NCBI RefSeq assembly: GCF_001578185.1 | Contig: NZ_CP011008.1 | Coordinates: forward strand, 1,330,001-1,394,000 | DNA: 64,000 nucleotides | Source: Peribacillus simplex | GTDB lineage: Bacteria > Bacillota > Bacilli > Bacillales > DSM-1321 | Reading direction: 5' to 3' | Shown here: piece after piece, positions 18,529 through 26,770 of the stretch | How positions within the stretch are numbered: position 1 is the first letter of the stretch | Layout of the letters: each line of letters starts with the position of its first letter | The notes under the pieces: generated by a model | What the model was told of the DNA's origin: nothing | Database searches by the model: none | The model's input: only the letters and a program-made list of their open reading frames with translations | Translations under genes and position numbers: made by a program

Positions 18529-18991
18529 AATGAGGATATTAGTGACTTCCCTATGTGAAAGGTTATAAGCTGCCATCAGCTACAGAGTTGATATGCGGTT
18601 TGGATTTTGGTGAGTTTTTACCGCCAATAGTCTATGGTCCCTTGGTTCTAAACACTAGATAGAAAGTCTTGCATCAAAAAATGAAGATGTTTATGTAAAA
18701 TATTGGTTGGTTTATCACAGGAAAAAGTCGAATTTTTATATATTATGTTAAAAATGAAATGTAAATGTAACATTGTTATTACGTATTTGACAAAATCTGA
18801 TGATATACTACGACTTAGGTAAAAACATAGAAGAGTTTTAGCAATGTATTTAATAGTATTACAACCTTAGAAGATTACATAATGAGTAAAAAAAATAGAG
18901 AAGAGTTCCCAGCAATTTATTTTGACTAATTATTTTTCATAGAGAAAAAGATGTGGGTCGATGGAAATGCAAGGGGAGGAAAGCAGGGGAA
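18529..18991 (+). promoter_or_regulatory. cwlO upstream region with WalR-like box and extended -10
   Basis: About 460 bases without a gene. TGAAAT at 18755 and TGTAAC at 18766 are 11 bases apart, one mismatch from the WalR pattern TGTWAH-N5-TGTWAH; further TGTTAA and TGTAAA copies lie at 18746 and 18760. An extended -10 TGATATACT occurs at 18801-18809. B. subtilis cwlO belongs to the WalRK regulon, which fits. The leader would then be about 175 bases. I found no c-di-AMP riboswitch core. Confidence 0.45.
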
Positions 18992-20371
18992 ATGAGTTTG
19001 AAGAAAAAACTTATCGTTTTGAACACGACAATTATGCTAGGATTAGGAAGCGCTTTTGCCATCCCGTCGGTTAAAGCTGAATCTATCTCGGATATTCAAT
19101 CGCAACGCACAGGAGTACAATCAGATATTTCAGAGGCAGAACAGGTTATTAAGGAATTGAAAAATGAACAATCGAAAATGAATTCCCAAATTGCCCAGAT
19201 AGAAACGGCAATGAAAGAAAATGACCAAAAAATTAAAGACACTAAACAAGAAGTTAATGACACCGAAAAAGACATAGATTCTTTAAAGAAGGAAATTAAA
19301 GCTTTGGAAGAAAGAATCGCAAAACGTGAGGAAGTCTTGAAAGAGCGTGCCCTTTCATTCCAAGAGAGCGGTGGAGACGTTGACTACCTAGAAGTTGTTT
19401 TAGGTTCTAAAAGCTTTGGTGAATTCGTTAATCGTGTTGGAGCGGTAGCTACCATTGTGGAAGCTGACCAACAGATTCTTAAGGAGCAGGAAGCGGATAA
19501 AGCTGACTTAGAAAAAAAACAAGCGACTGTTGAGAAAAAATTGCAGAGCCTGAAGGATATGGAAGTGGAGCTTAAAGGCATGCAATCCCAGATTGCAGAT
19601 CAAAAAGCAGAAACTGTGAAGATGAAGGCAAAGAGTGAAAAGAAGGAATCGGAAACAGCTGCCCTTAAACAATCTTTAGAGAATAAAGATGCAGGTTTGG
19701 AAGCGCAAATAGCATCCATTCGTGAAGATATCAAAAAAGAGGAAGAACGTAAAGCATCAGAGAAAGCAGAACTTGACCGTGCTGCTAAAGAAGTGAGTTC
19801 TTCAAATTCTTCTAGCGAAGAATCATCAAATTCTTCTAGTGAAGAATCATCAAGTTCGCCTAAAGGTGAAGCATCTGCATCAGGTTCGTCTAAAGGTGAA
19901 TCATCATCTTCCAATTCATCTAATAACAGTTCTGCAAATAAACCTGCAGCGAGTATAACTGAAACATCAAGTAAGCCAAGCAGTGCAAATACTGGCTCTG
20001 CAATTACAGCAGGCTATAAATATATCGGTAACTCCACATATAAATTTGGTGGCGGAAGAACGGCTTCCGATATTGCTAACGGCCGATTCGATTGTTCAGC
20101 GTTCGTTGCATGGGCTTATAGACAGGCTGGTGTGAACCTTCCACCAAGTACGGATGCATTGAAAAGTGCAGGACGTCAAGTATCTAAAAGCCAAATGCAA
20201 CCTGGAGATCTAGTATTTTTCAATACCTATAAAACTGATGGGCATGTCGGTATTTATGTCGGCGGCGGCAAGTTTATCGGTTCTCAAAGTTCAACAGGTG
20301 TTGCTATCGCTAATATGGATAGTGGATATTGGGCAGGGGTATTCAATGGCCGTGTCGTTCGCGTAAATTAA
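18992..20371 (+). CDS. cwlO: Secreted peptidoglycan D,L-endopeptidase, CwlO-like
   Basis: About 459 aa. A signal peptide ends near VKAES, then a long coiled coil (roughly residues 30-270) with the QESGGDVDYLEVVLGSKSFGEFV block conserved in CwlO, then a Ser/Glu-rich linker. A C-terminal NlpC/P60 domain follows, with the catalytic Cys in GRFDCSAFVAWAY and His in DGHVGIYVGGG. It cleaves D-Glu-to-DAP bonds in lateral wall growth and is probably activated by FtsEX as in B. subtilis. The start may be ATG 18992 or TTG 18998, which sits 7 bases after AGGGGA. Monocistronic. Confidence 0.9.
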   Translation: MSLKKKLIVLNTTIMLGLGSAFAIPSVKAESISDIQSQRTGVQSDISEAEQVIKELKNEQSKMNSQIAQIETAMKENDQKIKDTKQEVNDTEKDIDSLKKEIKALEERIAKREEVLKERALSFQESGGDVDYLEVVLGSKSFGEFVNRVGAVATIVEADQQILKEQEADKADLEKKQATVEKKLQSLKDMEVELKGMQSQIADQKAETVKMKAKSEKKESETAALKQSLENKDAGLEAQIASIREDIKKEEERKASEKAELDRAAKEVSSSNSSSEESSNSSSEESSSSPKGEASASGSSKGESSSSNSSNNSSANKPAASITETSSKPSSANTGSAITAGYKYIGNSTYKFGGGRTASDIANGRFDCSAFVAWAYRQAGVNLPPSTDALKSAGRQVSKSQMQPGDLVFFNTYKTDGHVGIYVGGGKFIGSQSSTGVAIANMDSGYWAGVFNGRVVRVN

Positions 20372-20383
20372 TAGTTCTTAATA

Positions 20384-20414
20384 AGCAGGGGAGTAAACGC
20401 TCCTGCTTTTTTTT
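20384..20414 (+). terminator. Rho-independent terminator after cwlO
   Basis: AGCAGGGGAG pairs with CTCCTGCT around TAAACG, followed by eight T residues. Confidence 0.88.
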
Positions 20415-20573
20415 ATATTTTTTTTGAAAAATATCGAGAAAAGTGAAACTTATTTTGATATTAAACGTAAATACTATAAGATAAAACAAGGGATAGGTGA
20501 TGTGGACCTTCAGTAAATCTGGGAAGACATATAATGAAACGACATTCCATACTATTAAACGGAGGCAAAAAAA

Positions 20574-21023
20574 ATGATGAAAAAATTTATGGCAGCATTA
20601 CTTACAATTACACTAGCATTCTCGCCAGTCGGCACTTATGTTTTCAAGGATCATTCGGAGTCAGTCGATGCAAGGGGTTACAAGTCTGGGAAAAGAAGCT
20701 TTAATAGCAACAACAATAATAAATCGATTTTCCAAAACAAAGAAACGAAGAAATCCGATGTCACTACCACTAATAAAGCAAAGACTGATACAAAAAGTGG
20801 GAAATCATTCTCTAAAGGCGGCTTAATGAAAGGAATTATGCTAGGTGGACTAGCAGGTTTACTTTTTGGTGGCCTATTCGCCAATATGGGAGCCCTTGGT
20901 TCTATACTTGGACTAATGATCAACGTGTTAGCGGTAGTTGCATTAATCGTTGTAATCCGTAAAATATTCACATATTTCAAAGATAAGAAGAAGAAAGAGG
21001 ATCCAAACCCATGGAGAGGCTAA
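20574..21023 (+). CDS. Predicted membrane protein with N-terminal signal segment
   Basis: A 149-aa protein not assigned to a function. A hydrophobic signal-like segment (residues 4-25) is followed by a polar Lys/Asn/Ser-rich region (30-85). A Gly-rich hydrophobic region (GIMLGGLAGLLFGGLF and ILGLMINVLAVVALIVVI, residues 90-135) comes next, with a Lys-rich tail. The layout resembles the N-terminal part of Tim44-like proteins annotated in Bacillus, but the Tim44 domain itself is absent. ATG 20574 follows GGAGGC. It overlaps yxcD by 13 bases, so the two are cotranscribed. Confidence 0.75.
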   Translation: MMKKFMAALLTITLAFSPVGTYVFKDHSESVDARGYKSGKRSFNSNNNNKSIFQNKETKKSDVTTTNKAKTDTKSGKSFSKGGLMKGIMLGGLAGLLFGGLFANMGALGSILGLMINVLAVVALIVVIRKIFTYFKDKKKKEDPNPWRG

Positions 21024-21310
21024 AGATTTCCGAACAAGATATCATCAATGCGGTTTGTGTTTACATTGCCCGTAAAAAGCAGGTAGAACCTAATGAGGTA
21101 GAAGTGGAGTTAATGTATGATGATGATTATGGCTTTTCGGCTGAAACGTTTGTAGATGGCCGGAAACAAGTGTTAATTACCATCAACTTGATAGAAGCGC
21201 TTCGCTTATGGCTCGATGAATATTTGAATATAGATCCATATTCAGGTATTGAACTTGTTTTGGATGATGAAGAGGGCATAGTGGCATTAGTAAGTGAAAG
21301 TAATCGATAA
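21011..21310 (+). CDS. yxcD: YxcD family protein (DUF2653)
   Basis: A 99-aa acidic cytoplasmic protein. The pattern KISEQDIINAVCVYIA, VEVELMYDDDYGFSAE and GIELVLDDEEGIVALV fits the small conserved Bacillus YxcD family, of unknown function. It begins inside the end of the upstream membrane-protein gene. Its natural terminator, just after the stop, is split by the IS1182 insertion. Confidence 0.75.
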   Translation: MERLKISEQDIINAVCVYIARKKQVEPNEVEVELMYDDDYGFSAETFVDGRKQVLITINLIEALRLWLDEYLNIDPYSGIELVLDDEEGIVALVSESNR

Positions 21311-21314
21311 TATG

Positions 21315-21334
21315 AAAAAGGATGCCGTGAAGGG
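21315..21334 (+). repeat. Left half of split yxcD terminator and left target duplication
   Basis: AAAAAGGATGCC is the left arm of a terminator whose right arm GGCATCCTTTTTTA now lies at 23030-23043. CCGTGAAGGG (21325-21334) recurs at 23022-23031, flanking the IS. Joining the halves restores a perfect hairpin with a GTGAAG loop. Confidence 0.85.
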
Positions 21335-21383
21335 AGGCTGCTGAAAAACTCACGTTTTTCTAACTAGTACGGTAAATCAAACT

Positions 21384-21436
21384 AAAAAAAAGACAATTCT
21401 CATTCGACACTTGAATGGAAATCGTCTTTTTTTGCT
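21384..21436 (-). terminator. Terminator downstream of the transposase, inside the IS
   Basis: AAAAAAGAC and GTCTTTTTT arms enclose a second pairing, CATTC/GAATG. It ends the transposase transcript and, being A-rich on the left, could also stop readthrough from yxcD. Confidence 0.75.
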
Positions 21437-21452
21437 TCTGTGTGTCACTTTT

Positions 21453-22919
21453 TTAGGCCATTAATTTCAATATTCTTTTCAAGTTAACGGTGAAAATAGC
21501 CATTGCTCCTTGTAATTCCATGCCAAGTAGACCCGAGGATTTTGCAACATCATACCCGTGTCTGTGTTTCAATTCACTGTTTTTCGCTTCTATTTTATAA
21601 CGTTCTTTTGATTTTTCTTTAAAATACTCACTTTCCTGGAATGTAGCCTGTTCTGTATGTTCATTGGATTTAATACTGACAGAATAGGTCTTGCTTTTCG
21701 CTCCTTCTTTATAACAGCCCTCTTTTAAGGGACAAATCTTACACTTTTCTATATCGAAGTAATAGGTATCTGTTTGATTCGTCGCTACATCTTTTTTGCC
21801 CTGGCGAGCTTTCCTGATAGCCAAATGCCCAGCCTTACAAACGTACATTCCTGCATCCTTATTAAATTGAAATTCCTCTTCCTTCTTCCGGAATCCCTGT
21901 GTAACAGAAGGATTCAATTTTGCGACTAGTTTAATGTTATTTTCTTCACTGTATTCAATATTTCCCTTCTCTGAGTAAGCTGTATCGCCAATCACGGTCT
22001 CAATCACCATACCGGCAGCCGTGCTCTTTTCAATTAATGCCTTTAATTCTTTACCGTCCGTTTTTTCACCTGTAGTGATAGTCGCAGCTGTAATGATTCG
22101 TTCCTCACTCATCGCAATATGTGTTTTGTATCCAAAGAAAGAAGAGTCAGCACTCTTGTGGCCAATCTTGGCATCTTGGTCTTTGGAGATCCTTAACTGT
22201 TCGATATCATCGGATACCGTTTCCTTTAATAGATTTAACTGCTCTTTTACCTTTGGATATTGGGTGATACGCTCTTCTGTTTCCACTACCTCGATGAGCT
22301 TCTGGCAATAAGTAATTTCATCCTGCAATACATCAGTAGTGGTTTTGGATGGGAATTTATTTTTCATCTCTTCATCTATCGAATAGATTACTTTTCTTAA
22401 TCCTTTAGATTGGTCCATCAATATTTCTTTTGGAGTCTTATGATTGTATCTGGCTTTCGTGTGGGTGGCATCCACAATAATCGTTTTGTTTTTAATGATT
22501 TCCTTTTCAATCGCAATCTCAACGGTTTTATGAATGAGCATATCCAAAAGGTTTATGTCTTTTAAACGGAGCTTTCGAAATTTCGTTAAGGAGCTAGGGT
22601 CAATAACTGGATCTTCTGGAGCAATGCCGAGGAAATATTTAAAGGACATGTCATACCTGGAACGCTCAACTATATCCACATCTGATAGGTCATGAATGGT
22701 CTTGAGCAGCAAATATTTAAACATACGTATTGGATCGACAGCATTCCTACCGTTATGAAGACAGTAGTTGTCCCTCAATTCTTCCAACACAAAAGAAAAG
22801 TCAATAAGTTCATTGATCTTGCGTAACATGTTATCCTTTGGAACCACTACATCATAAATGGCCATATATGGACTAAAAACCATAGACGTTTGTTTTTGAA
22901 TCATCGTAATCACCCACAT
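21453..22919 (-). CDS. IS1182 family DDE transposase
   Basis: A 488-aa transposase. The N-terminal domain (YDVVVPKDNMLRKINELIDF ... GRNAVDPIRMFKYLLLK) is the IS5/IS1182-type DUF772 region. The DDE residues are likely in IIVDATHTKARYNH, VIGDTAYSEKGN and the C-terminal RYKIEAKNSELKHRHGYDVAKS. Cysteines around KICPLKEGCYKEGAK form a small probable metal-binding insert. Full-length and uninterrupted, so probably active. Confidence 0.93.
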   Translation of the reverse strand: MWVITMIQKQTSMVFSPYMAIYDVVVPKDNMLRKINELIDFSFVLEELRDNYCLHNGRNAVDPIRMFKYLLLKTIHDLSDVDIVERSRYDMSFKYFLGIAPEDPVIDPSSLTKFRKLRLKDINLLDMLIHKTVEIAIEKEIIKNKTIIVDATHTKARYNHKTPKEILMDQSKGLRKVIYSIDEEMKNKFPSKTTTDVLQDEITYCQKLIEVVETEERITQYPKVKEQLNLLKETVSDDIEQLRISKDQDAKIGHKSADSSFFGYKTHIAMSEERIITAATITTGEKTDGKELKALIEKSTAAGMVIETVIGDTAYSEKGNIEYSEENNIKLVAKLNPSVTQGFRKKEEEFQFNKDAGMYVCKAGHLAIRKARQGKKDVATNQTDTYYFDIEKCKICPLKEGCYKEGAKSKTYSVSIKSNEHTEQATFQESEYFKEKSKERYKIEAKNSELKHRHGYDVAKSSGLLGMELQGAMAIFTVNLKRILKLMA

Positions 22920-22945
22920 AAATTTATTACCTTTGATTATAAAAC

Positions 22946-22990
22946 AAAAAAAGGTAGATTTCCTCAGAATAAACTGAGAAAATCTACCTC
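22946..22990 (-). terminator. Terminator upstream of the transposase, inside the IS
   Basis: On the minus strand AGGTAGATTTTCTCAG pairs with CTGAGGAAATCTACCT and is followed by a run of T. It faces transcription entering the IS from outside toward the transposase, so it should block read-in. Confidence 0.75.
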
Positions 22991-23021
22991 TATTGGCCCG
23001 AAGGGACTTTTTCAGTGCCCT

Positions 23022-23046
23022 CCGTGAAGGGCATCCTTTTTTATTT
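23022..23046 (+). repeat. Right target duplication and right half of the split yxcD terminator
   Basis: CCGTGAAGGG (23022-23031) is identical to 21325-21334. It is followed by GCATCCTTTTTTA, the right arm and T-tail of the terminator. TTATTT at 23041-23046 is the left copy of the direct repeat flanking the MITE. Confidence 0.85.
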
Positions 23047-23267
23047 AGGCTCTTTTCGTAAAGATTGTTGTTTTTAAAACGAAACTATTTAAGGTTGATT
23101 GGAGCGGAAGTGCGAGACTCCTGCGGGAGCAGCGGGACAGGTGAGACCCCACAGGCGTTTACGCCGAGGAGGCTCACCGCCCGCACCAAGGAAAGCGAGC
23201 ATCTGGAGGGGAAATCAACCACAACTCACTACCTGGTAAATAGCAACAAAGTAAGTGAAAACAGCCT
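23047..23267. mobile_element. MITE-like element, 221 bp, with 6-bp target duplication
   Basis: The ends form imperfect inverted repeats of about 24 bases: the left end begins AGGCTCTTTTCG and ends TTGTTG (23070), and the right end starts CAACAAAG (23244) and ends GAAAACAGCCT. TTATTT lies directly outside both ends (23041-23046 and 23268-23273). Inside is a 128-bp palindromic core. No protein is encoded; a 76-codon frame crossing it is incidental. Confidence 0.7.
23093..23220. repeat. Palindromic Bacillaceae intergenic repeat core
   Basis: GGTTGATT at 23093 pairs with AATCAACC at 23213. Between them are GC-rich self-complementary blocks (GACTCCTGCGGGAG; GGTGAG...CTCACC; TTTACGCCGAGGAGG). This kind of block (GGAGCGGAAG ... 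GGGACAGGTGAGACCCC) is one I recognise as common between genes in Bacillus relatives. GC content is far above its surroundings. Confidence 0.75.
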
Positions 23268-23491
23268 TTATTTAATAAGGTATCTAGTAAAGTAACGGTA
23301 GTGGAGCAGTGCACAGTAAAAAGTATAAAAGAGAAACAGAAAAATAGGAAAGCAAACTAAGCAAAATCCTAGATTACCAACACTTAATTCAAACAGGGAA
23401 ATATTAAGAATGAAATATATTTTCCATTTGTTGCAAAAAATGGTCATTGGAAGTAGGATGGATATATGTTCAAGCCAAAGGGGGAGAATAA

Positions 23492-24469
23492 GTGACAGGG
23501 TATATAGAGGATATCATTTTTTTAAATGAAAAGGCCATAAAGTTCGGCAATGCAAATGTGGAAGCGATGCTTGCACCATCTTTAGGTAGCAATCTGCTTT
23601 CTTTGAAATACAAGCGAAAGGATATTGAGGTGCTGCGAACTCCGGATAGTTTGGAAGAGTATAAAAAGGACCCCATTTTATACGGTATGCCAATCTTGTT
23701 TCCTCCCAATCGAATTGAAGATGGTCAATTTACATATAAGGAGAATACGTATAAGTTTCCAATCAATGAAATGGGAAAATTCAATCATATTCATGGTCTT
23801 TTGCATGACAAGCCGTGGCGAGTCTGCAAAAAGGAAGTGAACGGGAATGAAATCGTCATTAATACTGAATTTTCAAGCAGTGATTTTACTAATCTAAAAG
23901 GTAGCTTCCCACAAGATATCACTGTGAATATGTCTTTGTCTTTAATGGATGATACATTGGATATCCAATTGGAAATCACCAACAAGGGCATTGAACCCTT
24001 TCCGTGGGGAGCAGGTTATCACACTGTATTCAATTTTCCATTTGGACCAGGGAGCAAAATGGAGGATTGCAGAATATCACTTCCCGTCAATAAACAATGG
24101 GAGTTGAATGAAAGGTCATTGCCCACTGGTGAAATTCATGAAACGGCCAATACGTTGGAAATCCAAAATGGATTTAGCTTGGAAGGTCGGCGGTTTGATG
24201 ATCTTTTTGGCTATGATGAGGAAAGTGCTCTGGAAAACGAGTGTGTTCTCACTGATCAAGATGCTGGCATACAAGTCATTTATCAAGGCGATCAACGTTT
24301 TAAGTTTTGGGTATTGTTCAATCAGGAGGGGTTCGTCTGTCCGGAACCATATACATGGGTAACGAATGCTCCTAATCTGGATTTGTCGGCGGATTTGACT
24401 GGATTGCGGGAGCTAAGCTCAGGGGAAACGGTTCAGCTGAGGACTAGACTGATAATGAAAGAGATATAA
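23492..24469 (+). CDS. Aldose 1-epimerase family protein
   Basis: A 325-aa galactose-mutarotase-like beta-sandwich protein. Visible features are the N-terminal VEAMLAPSLGSNLLSLKYK, the catalytic-type histidine regions HIHGLLHDKPWRV and WGAGYHTVFNFP, and the C-terminal PEPYTWVTNAPN with the likely general base glutamate. The start is GTG 23492 after AAAGGGGGAGA. It stands alone, 220 bases after the MITE, and has its own terminator. It interconverts sugar anomers; the exact sugar is not known. Confidence 0.88.
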   Translation: MTGYIEDIIFLNEKAIKFGNANVEAMLAPSLGSNLLSLKYKRKDIEVLRTPDSLEEYKKDPILYGMPILFPPNRIEDGQFTYKENTYKFPINEMGKFNHIHGLLHDKPWRVCKKEVNGNEIVINTEFSSSDFTNLKGSFPQDITVNMSLSLMDDTLDIQLEITNKGIEPFPWGAGYHTVFNFPFGPGSKMEDCRISLPVNKQWELNERSLPTGEIHETANTLEIQNGFSLEGRRFDDLFGYDEESALENECVLTDQDAGIQVIYQGDQRFKFWVLFNQEGFVCPEPYTWVTNAPNLDLSADLTGLRELSSGETVQLRTRLIMKEI

Positions 24470-24472
24470 ATA

Positions 24473-24510
24473 AAACACCTTGGCACTTTTGAATGCCAAG
24501 GTGTTTAAGT
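24473..24510 (+). terminator. Bidirectional terminator between epimerase and antiporter genes
   Basis: AAACACCTTGGCA pairs with TGCCAAGGTGTTT around about 8 bases. It serves the two convergent genes. Confidence 0.85.
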
Positions 24511-25899
24511 TTATGCTTTCTTTCTCATCCAGAGTGGGTATAGAACGATTCCAAATACATATAAGGCAATGCCTAGTATGAATGTATTCATATCGGCTGT
24601 ACCGGTCTTGATGACCCAGATCGAGTAGACTAACGCTAGGATGGTGATGATGCCATCACGTACCCTTGAGCCTTTCATGATGTCATATGTTTCACCAGTC
24701 ATGACTAACTTTAACTGGTACAGAACTGATGCAAGATAAGGAATCAAGTAAGCGAGTGTTGCGACAATCATTGAGAATTTATAAGCTTCCAGGATCGTTC
24801 CCGAAATAGTGGAGAATAAGAATATCTGTGTCATGATATTTGTTATTGTCATAGAACGGACGGGTGTGCCATTTTTGTTTGCCTTTGCAAAGTAGGCCGG
24901 AAACAGATCTGATTTCGCTGCCTGGTAAGGAACTTCAGACGCAACGACAATCCATCCGATTGTTGATCCCAATAAGGAAATGACGGCAAGAGCGGCCATT
25001 AAATACGTGCCGCTTGAACCAACTATAGCTTGTAGTGCGTCAACAAGTGGCTTTTGGGATATTTTCAAATCATCTTGAGATATGGCACCCATCGTCAATA
25101 AGGTAATGCCGATATAAATGGAAACAGCGATAAGTAAACCAAGAATCGTCGCTTTCTTTACATCATTTTGTGACTTAGCACGGTTTGAAAGCATGACGGC
25201 AGCTTCAATACCGATGAAGGCCCATAATGTTGAAATTGCAGCAGCATTCACTTGAGCACCTAAAGAGATGGCTGAACCTGCTTTATCATAAAATTCAGCA
25301 CCGTTCCCCAGATTGGAAGAATCGAAGATGAATATCGTGATAATGATGAAAAATAAGAATCCAAGCACTTTGGTAACCGTAGCAAAAAGATTCAGTTTTC
25401 CAGCACTGTTAAAATTTCTTACCAAGATTGCCTGGATCCCCCAAAGTGCAATGGAGCATACCGCAAATGTTAGTGCTTTACCAACTTCGAGATCAAATGA
25501 ACCAGCAGTATAAATCACTTTGGTACTATGCATGACCGGGAAAAATGTTGATAGGTAACCAGCAAATGAAATGATGACAGAAGCTGTTGCAGCCCAATTT
25601 GCAGCCCAATAACCCCAAGCCATGCTATATCCTGAAACCCTTCCTTTAGCCGGAGATTTAAATAATGCTTGAGCATAACTTTGAGGTCCAGCCTTCAAAT
25701 CCGGTTTCCGGACTGCCAAGTTACCAAACACCAGAGCTATTAGAAAAACTCCCAGTCCAGTAACCACCCACGCCAATGTGGCCCCTAATGGGCTGGATAC
25801 TTGTGCTAATTGAGCAGGGAGCATGAAAATTCCGCCGCCGACCATATTCCCGATTACGAATGTGGTCAAAATCAATAAACCCCATTTTTTATTTACCAT
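24511..25899 (-). CDS. APC-family basic amino acid antiporter (arginine/ornithine type)
   Basis: A 462-aa membrane protein with 12 or more helices. GLLILTTFVIGNMVGGGIFMLP is the helix-1 substrate motif of the basic amino acid/polyamine antiporter group, and the body (AWGYWAANWAATASVIISFAGY; TLWAFIGIEAAVMLSNRAKS) matches the ArcD/YvsH-like branch. It starts behind AGAAAGG. There is no arginine deiminase or decarboxylase gene nearby, so the exchange pair is not known. Convergent with the epimerase. Confidence 0.85.
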   Translation of the reverse strand: MVNKKWGLLILTTFVIGNMVGGGIFMLPAQLAQVSSPLGATLAWVVTGLGVFLIALVFGNLAVRKPDLKAGPQSYAQALFKSPAKGRVSGYSMAWGYWAANWAATASVIISFAGYLSTFFPVMHSTKVIYTAGSFDLEVGKALTFAVCSIALWGIQAILVRNFNSAGKLNLFATVTKVLGFLFFIIITIFIFDSSNLGNGAEFYDKAGSAISLGAQVNAAAISTLWAFIGIEAAVMLSNRAKSQNDVKKATILGLLIAVSIYIGITLLTMGAISQDDLKISQKPLVDALQAIVGSSGTYLMAALAVISLLGSTIGWIVVASEVPYQAAKSDLFPAYFAKANKNGTPVRSMTITNIMTQIFLFSTISGTILEAYKFSMIVATLAYLIPYLASVLYQLKLVMTGETYDIMKGSRVRDGIITILALVYSIWVIKTGTADMNTFILGIALYVFGIVLYPLWMRKKA

Positions 25900-26044
25900 T
25901 TATAATCGAACCTTTCTTAAATACAAAGTGTGTGTTAATACCGACAACTTATACTAAAATAGTATATCTTAAATAGTTTAGTTTGGTAAAGTGGTAAATA
26001 AGTAAAATGTAAAACACATACTAATCAGAAAATTCTAATTCATA

Positions 26045-26073
26045 TTGACAAAACGAAGGAATTGGATTATATT
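26045..26073 (+). promoter_or_regulatory. Near-consensus sigma-A promoter
   Basis: TTGACA at 26045-26050, 17-base spacer, TATATT at 26068-26073. No gene starts in the next 150 bases; a terminator follows at 26173-26224. Confidence 0.75.
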
Positions 26074-26079
26074 AGTAAA

Positions 26080-26225
26080 TACCAAGTTAGTTGGTAAGAA
26101 TAATGCGGTTTTCGCTTTAAATCGTATTTTTCTATAACATATGCAACTCTCAAATATTGCCGATTAGTCAACTAAAGGCACCCTTACATCTACTTCTGTT
26201 AGATGGCGGGTGCCTTTTATTTTTT
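26080..26225 (+). ncRNA. Candidate small RNA or attenuated leader of yezD
   Basis: About 145 bases between a strong promoter and a strong terminator. Near the 5' end TACCAA and TTGGTA form a small hairpin. The 3' end is a long stem: AAAGGCACCC with GGGTGCCTTT outside, CATCTA with TAGATG inside, then TTTTATTTTTT. No ORF with a ribosome site is present. It fits no riboswitch class I can recognise. If the terminator leaks or is regulated, the transcript would continue to yezD at 26427. Confidence 0.55.
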
Positions 26226-26426
26226 ATAGTGGGGGGAGGGGAATGTGGAGTTCCTATTAACTGGTTATTCTTATACGCAAAGTATGATGAGGATATGATA
26301 GGTAAACCAAGTTCCTCAAGAAAACATGGAAAGCGGGGGGAGAGAGTACGTGTGATGTTCGTACGAGCTCTTTTTAACATTAGGTATGAAACGAATCTTT
26401 ATTACCAGTAGTGAAGGGGAGAGATC

Positions 26427-26591
26427 ATGGAAAAGAAAGAAGAATTCAAATTTAGGCATATCATTTCAAGCTTGGAAGATCTACAATATGGATCCGTCAT
26501 AATAACCGTACATGATGGTGAAATCACTCAGGTGGATACAACTGAGAAGAAACGATTCCCAGTTAAGGGCCGGGCTGTTAAAACAAGATAA
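26427..26591 (+). CDS. yezD: YezD family small protein (DUF2292)
   Basis: A 54-aa protein. LQYGSVIITVHDGEITQVDTTEKKRF is the whole diagnostic domain of this small bacterial family. ATG 26427 follows GAAGGGGAGAG. Function is unknown in the family. It lies 200 bases after the candidate RNA terminator and is followed by its own terminator. Confidence 0.8.
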   Translation: MEKKEEFKFRHIISSLEDLQYGSVIITVHDGEITQVDTTEKKRFPVKGRAVKTR

Positions 26592-26605
26592 ATACCACTT
26601 TTTAA

Positions 26606-26637
26606 GGGGGCTTTCAAGACGAAGGCTCTTTTATTTT
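26606..26637 (+). terminator. Rho-independent terminator after yezD
   Basis: GGGGGCTTTC pairs with GAAGGCTC (one G-U pair) around AAGAC, followed by TTTTATTTT. Confidence 0.7.
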
Positions 26638-26770
26638 GCTTTTTATACATATTAAATCGATTTGGAATTTCGTAGAAGATTGTACTGCTTTTAACATGGT
26701 AGAATAAGTTAAGGTATAAGGGAGTTTTTAAAGGGACTTAAATGAAACAATAAGGAGGAACAGGGAATTT

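Larger units (their letters stand above)
21335..23021 (-). mobile_element. IS1182-family insertion sequence, complete
   Basis: A 1687-bp element. The terminal inverted repeats are imperfect 17-mers: AGGCTGCTGAAAAACTC at 21335-21351, and the reverse complement of 23005-23021, AGGGCACTGAAAAAGTC (13 of 17 match). The 10-bp direct repeat CCGTGAAGGG flanks it. It holds one transposase gene on the minus strand and strong hairpins at both ends. It looks intact and fairly recent, since the target repeats are identical. Confidence 0.88.

Noticed and set aside
18529-18960. c-di-AMP (ydaO) riboswitch before cwlO
   Set aside because: The conserved aptamer segments are absent.
23065-23295. 76-codon ORF across the MITE
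   Set aside because: It runs through a palindromic repeat, has no ribosome site and no protein-like composition.
26157-26411. 84-codon ORF after the candidate small RNA
   Set aside because: It starts inside the terminator region without a ribosome site and overlaps the yezD leader; composition is not protein-like.
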